Translations under genes and position numbers: made by a program | Part shown: in pieces, positions 25,217 to 29,163 of the stretch | How positions within the stretch are numbered: the first letter of the stretch is position 1 | Layout: each line of letters begins with the position of its first letter | Notes under the pieces: generated by a model | The model's database searches: none | The model's input: the letters and a program-made list of their open reading frames with translations, nothing else | Told to the model about the DNA's origin: nothing | NCBI GenBank assembly: GCA_947629215.1 | Contig: CANRCU010000005.1 | Location: 1-29,163 of the forward strand | Reading direction: 5' to 3' | DNA length: 29,163 nt | Source of the DNA: an uncultured Clostridia bacterium | GTDB taxonomy: Bacteria > Bacillota > Clostridia > Lachnospirales > CAG-274

Positions 25217-25462
25217 ATGAAAGAAATTGCTCGTGCGCTCGGGCTTATATCACAAATAGGCATAACAATGCTCGTACCCATATTGATATGTCTTGGCATA
25301 GGCGTTTTTATTGACAGGGCATTCGGCACAGCGCCCGTGTTTATGATAATTTTTATACTGCTTGGCGTGCCTGCGGGTTTTCGCAGCGTATATATGCTGA
25401 CGCTTGACTATTTTAAAGATAAGGACGACCCCTATTATTATAAGAAGAAGGACAGAAAATAA
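25217..25462 (+). CDS. atpZ: AtpZ/AtpI-like small membrane protein heading the ATP synthase operon
   Basis: This 81-residue protein has two hydrophobic helices, at about 11-32 and 39-62, and a charged tail (DYFKDKDDPYYYKKKDRK). The FIDRAFGTAPVFMIIFILLGVPAGFRSVYML block is typical of the AtpZ/AtpI family encoded ahead of F-type ATP synthase genes. These proteins are proposed to help c-ring assembly or supply magnesium/calcium. GGAGG lies 6 nt before the ATG. Its stop codon abuts the ATG of the next gene. Confidence 0.8.
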   Translation: MKEIARALGLISQIGITMLVPILICLGIGVFIDRAFGTAPVFMIIFILLGVPAGFRSVYMLTLDYFKDKDDPYYYKKKDRK

Positions 25463-25840
25463 ATGTCGGATACGACCAAATCGGTTTTGAAAATAATTGT
25501 TGTGACAGCTTTTATAGCCTTTGGCATAGGCGCTTTTTTCACAAAAAACATCATATATTATGCCGCCGGCATAGCTGTCGGCACGGCTATTTCTTTGGCA
25601 AGGGTGATACTGCTTGAAAGAACGCTCAAAAAATCGCTCGATATGCCGCCTCAGAATGCGCAGACCTATGTTGCCTCGCAATACAGCCTGCGCATGGTCT
25701 GCATAGTCGTTATAGTTTTTATTGCATTAAAAACACAGCGTATCAGCCTTATAGGGCTTATTATAGGTCTGCTGCTCGTGCAGCCGTCAATTTATATCCA
25801 CGGTCTGCTTGATAAAAAAAACGGCAGCGACCCGCAATAA
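25463..25840 (+). CDS. atpI: ATP synthase subunit I
   Basis: The 125-residue protein has four hydrophobic spans, at about 8-27, 31-50, 73-90 and 93-112, as in the AtpI/Uncl group that assists assembly of the c ring. Recognition rests on position (between atpZ and atpB), size and helix pattern, since the family is poorly conserved. It starts at the base after the atpZ stop codon, with AAGGA upstream inside atpZ, so translation is coupled. About 150 nt of structured, non-coding sequence separate it from atpB. Confidence 0.8.
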   Translation: MSDTTKSVLKIIVVTAFIAFGIGAFFTKNIIYYAAGIAVGTAISLARVILLERTLKKSLDMPPQNAQTYVASQYSLRMVCIVVIVFIALKTQRISLIGLIIGLLLVQPSIYIHGLLDKKNGSDPQ

Positions 25841-25846
25841 CATCAA

Positions 25847-25960
25847 AAAAGCCGGCGTATAAGCAGCAGGCTTTTATCTCCGTATGTGCAGGATAGCACA
25901 GCGGATAAGAGCGTTCCGCAAGGCTCGGTAAAACCTGCGGTCATCTTGGGCAAAAAGCCC
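25847..25960 (+). ncRNA. Structured RNA region between atpI and atpB (four hairpins)
   Basis: Four successive hairpins can be drawn: AAAAGCC/GGCTTTT (25847-25875, terminator-like); TGTGC/GCACA (25885-25900); CCGCA-A-GG/CCTGCGG (25916-25940); and GGGC/GCCC around five A (25948-25960). The last lies about 14 nt before the atpB ribosome site. No ORF fits here. I recall a reported conserved RNA motif upstream of clostridial atpB genes, but cannot confirm a match from sequence alone. Confidence 0.45.
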
Positions 25961-25973
25961 GCGAACTTTTGGG

Positions 25974-25982
25974 AAAGGAGGG
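25974..25982 (+). promoter_or_regulatory. Ribosome-binding site that sets the atpB TTG start
   Basis: AAAGGAGGG with 7 nt to TTG at 25990. A TTG at 25969 lies upstream of this site in the same frame and cannot use it. Confidence 0.8.
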
Positions 25983-25989
25983 AAACGCT

Positions 25990-26748
25990 TTGAATCTTTT
26001 GCTGGACAAAATACCCATTATCCCCGGCATAGTCTGCTATGATACGGCAGCGCCGCAGGAGGAGGGGTTTGACTTTACTGTCCATATGTACGGCAAGGTG
26101 GAGCTTTTCGGTCAGACTTTCGGCATAGGCAGAACGTTGGTGACAACATGGTTTTTTATGATAGTGCTGACGATACTTGCGCTTATACTGAGAGCGGGTC
26201 TGAAAAAATACACCGACAAACCCACGGGCGGTCAGAATGTTGTAGAGATGATAGTCGAAGCCATGAATGATTTTACCGTTTCAAATATGGGTGAAAAATA
26301 TTCCTATTTCGGGAAATGGTTCTTCGGTATCTTTTCTTTTATACTGATCTCCAATTTAAGCGGTCTTTTGGGTTTCCGCCCGCCCACGGCAGATCTCTGT
26401 ACAACGGGCGCAATAACCGTTACGACCTTTTTTCTGATACATTTTATGGGTATCTCAAAGGGTAAGCTCGGTTATTTCAAGGGCTATATAGAGCCTATAC
26501 CGATACTGCTGCTGATAAACATAATAAGTGAGCTTGCAACACCCATTTCACTTAGCTTCCGTCTTTTCGGAAACATTTTAGGCGGTATGATAATCATGAC
26601 GATGATATACTCCGCATTGGGCAGCATATTCCAATTTTTCGTACCTGCTTTCGCGCATATGTATTTTGACGTATTTGCAGGCGTATTGCAGACAGTTATT
26701 TTCTGTATGCTGAGTCAGCTTTTCATTAAGGATAAAATACCCGATTAA
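25990..26748 (+). CDS. atpB: ATP synthase F0 subunit a
   Basis: Subunit a forms the two ion half-channels next to the rotating c ring. The 252-residue protein has the essential arginine R191 in SLSFRLFGNILGG. Upstream of it are ISELATPISLS and the helix with SNLSGLLGFRPPT (121-133), the family pattern. Membrane spans occur at about 50-68, 110-129, 140-157, 168-186, 195-214 and 223-247. The start is TTG at 25990, since an ideal ribosome site stands 7 nt before it and no ATG fits. The product then begins MNLLLDKIP. It precedes atpE by 69 nt. Confidence 0.93.
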   Translation: MNLLLDKIPIIPGIVCYDTAAPQEEGFDFTVHMYGKVELFGQTFGIGRTLVTTWFFMIVLTILALILRAGLKKYTDKPTGGQNVVEMIVEAMNDFTVSNMGEKYSYFGKWFFGIFSFILISNLSGLLGFRPPTADLCTTGAITVTTFFLIHFMGISKGKLGYFKGYIEPIPILLLINIISELATPISLSFRLFGNILGGMIIMTMIYSALGSIFQFFVPAFAHMYFDVFAGVLQTVIFCMLSQLFIKDKIPD

Positions 26749-26770
26749 GCTGAATTATTTCAGAACATTG

Positions 26771-26786
26771 CACAGCTTTTGCTGTG
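26771..26786 (+). other. Hairpin before atpE
   Basis: CACAGC, TTTT, GCTGTG makes a perfect 6-bp stem, about 27 nt before the ribosome site AAGGAGG of atpE. The c subunit is needed in many copies, so a stabilising or translation-shaping role is plausible. Confidence 0.4.
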
Positions 26787-26817
26787 AAATACAATAACAC
26801 TCAAGGAGGAACTAACT

Positions 26818-27090
26818 ATGGATAACTATTCAATCGACCCTAAAGCATTTGTATTGGGCTGCTCCGCAATAGGCGCAGGTCTTGCCATGATAGCAGGTAT
26901 AGGCCCCGGTATAGGTCAGGGTTTTGCCGCAGGCAAAGGCGCGGAAGCCGTTGGACGTCAGCCCGAAGCGCGCGGCACTATCACACAGACCATGCTCCTC
27001 GGCTGTGCCGTTGCCGAATCGACCGGTATTTACGGTCTTGTTGTTGCGCTTATTCTTTTGTTCGGTAATCCGTTTATCGGTCAACTCTGA
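26818..27090 (+). CDS. atpE: ATP synthase F0 subunit c, with sodium-binding signature
   Basis: This 90-residue protein is a two-helix hairpin, helices at about 10-40 and 58-84, joined by the polar loop GRQPEA (46-51). The ion-binding carboxylate is Glu67 in the second helix (AVAESTGIY). Gln34, Val65, Glu67, Ser68, Thr69 and Tyr72 align with Gln32, Val63, Glu65, Ser66, Thr67 and Tyr70 of the Ilyobacter tartaricus sodium-binding c ring, and the whole sequence is close to that protein. A sodium-driven enzyme is therefore likely; that is inference from residues. AAGGAGG precedes the ATG at normal spacing. Confidence 0.96.
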   Translation: MDNYSIDPKAFVLGCSAIGAGLAMIAGIGPGIGQGFAAGKGAEAVGRQPEARGTITQTMLLGCAVAESTGIYGLVVALILLFGNPFIGQL

Positions 27091-27121
27091 TTTCTCGGTT
27101 TTTAAAAGAACATCTTTTAAG

Positions 27122-27130
27122 AAAGGAGGT
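27122..27130 (+). promoter_or_regulatory. Ribosome-binding site that sets the atpF TTG start
   Basis: AAAGGAGGT with 7 nt to TTG at 27138. The nearest ATG (27148) is out of frame. Confidence 0.8.
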
Positions 27131-27137
27131 CAACCGA

Positions 27138-27656
27138 TTGGACGGATATGTAATCACGCTGGATTCCCAATTTTTATTCAATCTTGCGGTCCAGCTCATA
27201 AACACTTGTATAATGTGCTTTATACTTGCAAAACTGCTGTATAACCCCGTACTCAACTTTCTCAAAGCCCGTAAAGAACGCATAGCAAATCAGATAGACG
27301 AGGCTCAGAAAGCATTGAACGAGGCAAACACACTTAAAATGCAATACCAGCTCAAACTGGAGGACATTGACCACGAACGCAGCGAGATACTCGAAAAAGC
27401 CCGTGCCGATGCCAACAAAAACAGTCAGCAGATAATATCTCAGGCAAAGACCGAAGCGGAAACTCTCAGGCAGCGCGCAAAGCTTGATATAGAGCGCGAG
27501 CAGGAGAAGGCGAGAGATGAGGTCAAAAAGCAGATCATACAGGTTTCCTCCGCTATTTCCGAAAAATTCATCGCGGCAAAGATAAGCGATGCGGAGCAGG
27601 AAAAGCTGGTAGAGGATACTATCAAGGATTTGGAGGGAGTTAAATGGCTGAGTTGA
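27138..27656 (+). CDS. atpF: ATP synthase F0 subunit b
   Basis: Subunit b is the peripheral stalk that holds the F1 head against rotation. The 172-residue protein has one membrane helix near the N-terminus (about 12-34, FNLAVQLINTCIMCFILAKLL) and the NPVLNFLKARKERI motif at 36-49. A long charged coiled coil rich in Glu, Lys, Ala and Gln follows, to about residue 140. TTG at 27138 is used as start because AAAGGAGGT lies 7 nt before it and no in-frame ATG fits; atpB shares this rare start. Its end overlaps the start of atpH by 13 nt. Confidence 0.93.
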   Translation: MDGYVITLDSQFLFNLAVQLINTCIMCFILAKLLYNPVLNFLKARKERIANQIDEAQKALNEANTLKMQYQLKLEDIDHERSEILEKARADANKNSQQIISQAKTEAETLRQRAKLDIEREQEKARDEVKKQIIQVSSAISEKFIAAKISDAEQEKLVEDTIKDLEGVKWLS

Positions 27657-28192
27657 TAGCAAACAGATATGCCGCCGCTCTTTTCGATATTGCCTTGGAA
27701 AAAGACAGCATCGACAAATATCTTGACGATGCCGCGCTTATTCGCAGTTCAATAGAAAACGACCCCGAATTTCAGGCTGTTCTGAAACACCCTCGTATTT
27801 CGGGCGACGAAAAGTTGAGCGTGCTTGTCAACGCCTTCAAGGGTAAAGTTTCGGACGACCTTTTGGGGCTGTTTGCGGTCGCATTCCGCAAAAACCGCGA
27901 AGCGCAGCTTTTTGACATACTGACAGCCTTTATAGACAAAGTAAGGGCGCACAAAGGGATAGTCACCGCAACAGTGGTTTCCGCTATACCCCTGAGCGAG
28001 GCGCAGCTTGACAGTATCAGGCTAAAACTTGCGCAAAGCATGAATAAGCAGGTCGATATAGAACACAGTGTTGACAAGTCGCTTATAGGCGGCATAAGGA
28101 TAAATGTCTGCGGACAGCTTATCGACAACACCGTCAGGCGTCATCTTGACGTTCTTAAGGAGCGCATGAGCGGCGCAAGGCTTGCTGATTGA
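27644..28192 (+). CDS. atpH: ATP synthase F1 subunit delta
   Basis: Delta joins the peripheral stalk to the top of the alpha3beta3 head. The 182-residue protein has the helical N-terminal domain beginning ANRYAAALFDIALEK, the middle KHPRISGDEKLSVLVNAF, and the C-terminal IGGIRINVCGQLIDNTVRRHLDVLKERM with the conserved glycine-rich GGI.I..G..IDNTV block. GGAGGG precedes the ATG inside the end of atpF, so translation is coupled. atpA follows after 68 nt. Confidence 0.94.
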   Translation: MAELIANRYAAALFDIALEKDSIDKYLDDAALIRSSIENDPEFQAVLKHPRISGDEKLSVLVNAFKGKVSDDLLGLFAVAFRKNREAQLFDILTAFIDKVRAHKGIVTATVVSAIPLSEAQLDSIRLKLAQSMNKQVDIEHSVDKSLIGGIRINVCGQLIDNTVRRHLDVLKERMSGARLAD

Positions 28193-28206
28193 TTTTTCTA
28201 ATACAG

Positions 28207-28240
28207 ATCAAAAGCTCTCTTGTAACGACGGGCTTTTGAT
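28207..28240 (+). other. Intercistronic hairpin between atpH and atpA
   Basis: ATCAAAAGC and GCTTTTGAT form a perfect 9-bp stem over a 16-nt loop, ending directly before the atpA ribosome site GAAGGAG. No T run follows, so message processing or translation control is likelier than termination. Confidence 0.45.
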
Positions 28241-28260
28241 AGAAGGAGTGAATACCGACA

Positions 28261-29163
28261 ATGAATATAAGACCTGAAGAAATCAGCTCTGTCATAAAAG
28301 AGCAAATCAAGGGTTACTCGGCAAAACTTGACGTGTCCGAGGTTGGTACGGTAATACAGGTAGGCGACGGTATCGCCCGTGTGTTCGGTCTTGACAACGC
28401 CATGAGCGGCGAGCTTTTGGAGTTTGCGGACGGCACCGTGGGTATGGCTCAGAACCTTGAAGAGGACAACATCGGTGTCGTTATCCTCGGTTCGGACGCA
28501 GGCATCAAAGAAGGCGACAGCGTTAAATTGACCGGTAAAGTTGCCTCGGTACCCGTAGGCGACGCAATGATAGGCCGTGTTGTAAACGCGCTTGGCGAGC
28601 CTATTGACGAAAAAGGTCCCATCGCCGCAAGCGGTTCGCGCCCGATAGAGCGTGTTGCGCCCGGCGTTATCACCCGTAAATCCGTAGATGTACCCTTACA
28701 AACAGGTATTAAAGCTATCGATGCAATGGTTCCCATAGGCAGAGGTCAGCGCGAGCTTATCATCGGCGACCGTCAGACGGGCAAAACAGCCATTTGTATC
28801 GACACAATAATAAATCAGAAAGGCAAAGACTGCCTTTGTATATATGTAGCTATAGGTCAGAAGGCGTCTACCGTTGCGCGCATAGTTAAAAGTTTGCAGG
28901 ACAGCGGCGCAATGGACTACACCACCGTTGTTTCGGCTACGGCGTCGGAGTCCTCGACATTACAGTACATAGCGCCGTACGCAGGCGTTGCCATTGCCGA
29001 AGAATTTATGGAAAAAGGCAAAGACGTGCTTATTGTTTACGATGACCTTTCAAAGCATGCCGTTGCTTACCGTGCAATGAGTCTGCTGCTTCGCAGGCCG
29101 CCCGGACGTGAGGCTTACCCCGGCGATGTATTCTATCTGCATTCCCGTCTGCTTGAGCGTTCC
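28261..29163 (+). CDS. atpA: ATP synthase F1 subunit alpha, cut by the right window edge
   Basis: Alpha alternates with beta in the F1 head and binds non-catalytic nucleotide. The 301 residues visible (family about 500) include the beta-barrel start (VGTVIQVGDGIARVFGLD), the Walker A loop GDRQTGKT at 169-176, VAIGQKASTVA, and the Walker B region VLIVYDDLSKHAVAYR; the sequence stops at SRLLERS. AAGGAG precedes the ATG by 11 nt. There is no frame break in the visible part; atpG, atpD and atpC would be expected beyond the edge. Confidence 0.97.
   Translation, partial: MNIRPEEISSVIKEQIKGYSAKLDVSEVGTVIQVGDGIARVFGLDNAMSGELLEFADGTVGMAQNLEEDNIGVVILGSDAGIKEGDSVKLTGKVASVPVGDAMIGRVVNALGEPIDEKGPIAASGSRPIERVAPGVITRKSVDVPLQTGIKAIDAMVPIGRGQRELIIGDRQTGKTAICIDTIINQKGKDCLCIYVAIGQKASTVARIVKSLQDSGAMDYTTVVSATASESSTLQYIAPYAGVAIAEEFMEKGKDVLIVYDDLSKHAVAYRAMSLLLRRPPGREAYPGDVFYLHSRLLERS

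Noticed and set aside
25841..25989. A tRNA gene between atpI and atpB
   Set aside because: Several hairpins are present but there is no T-loop GGTTCRA, no paired acceptor ends and no anticodon-arm geometry.

Overview
The window reads as chromosome of an anaerobic, probably gut-type member of the Bacillota class Clostridia. Supporting signs are the yqhQ-like/prmC/prfA gene order, strong AGGAGG-type ribosome sites, sigma-A-like promoters, an AtpZ-AtpI-led F-type ATP synthase operon, and an LplB/YtcP-type sugar ABC transporter without its own ATPase. ATA is a common isoleucine codon in most genes. An Oscillospirales/Ruminococcaceae-like host is my inference; there is no rRNA in the window to fix it. 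I see no CRISPR array, tRNA, rRNA, transposase or phage gene.

Layout. (1) 1-5053, minus strand: a promoter at 5026-5053 with a structured leader drives a DUF1385 membrane protein, prmC and prfA. Next comes glgP (glycogen phosphorylase), which leaves the left edge and carries an apparent ~25-nt deletion and frameshift near its N-terminus. (2) 5162-5887, minus: a lone four-helix membrane protein of unknown function with its own promoter and terminator. (3) 6021-11276, plus: a purine operon purC-purF-purB-purA, making SAICAR, phosphoribosylamine and AMP. It is followed by a ~246-bp element bounded by imperfect inverted repeats, the right one being a good terminator. (4) 11353-15922, plus: a lipoprotein-like adaptor and an RND-family efflux pump, ending in a bidirectional terminator. 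(5) 15961-16573, minus: a small double zinc-ribbon protein and a WapI-like immunity-type protein. (6) 16643-21008, minus: citrate synthase, a membrane-anchored protein of unknown function and a small Orn/Lys/Arg-decarboxylase-family PLP enzyme, apparently one operon. (7) 21053-24821, minus: a three-gene sugar ABC importer (binding lipoprotein and two permeases) with two candidate promoters and codon use that differs from most other genes. (8) 25150-29163, plus: the ATP synthase operon atpZ-atpI-atpB-atpE-atpF-atpH-atpA, cut by the right edge.

How it fits together: the region is mostly core metabolism (glycogen breakdown, termination-factor methylation, purine synthesis, citrate/glutamate precursor supply, sugar uptake, ion-driven ATP synthesis) with small accessory insertions. 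The points most worth a second look are: the glgP frameshift with an ATGA stop/start overlap; the inverted-repeat element after purA; the orphan zinc-ribbon/WapI-like pair; the citrate synthase - unknown - decarboxylase operon; the multi-hairpin RNA between atpI and atpB; the complete sodium-binding signature in the c subunit; and TTG starts on both atpB and atpF.
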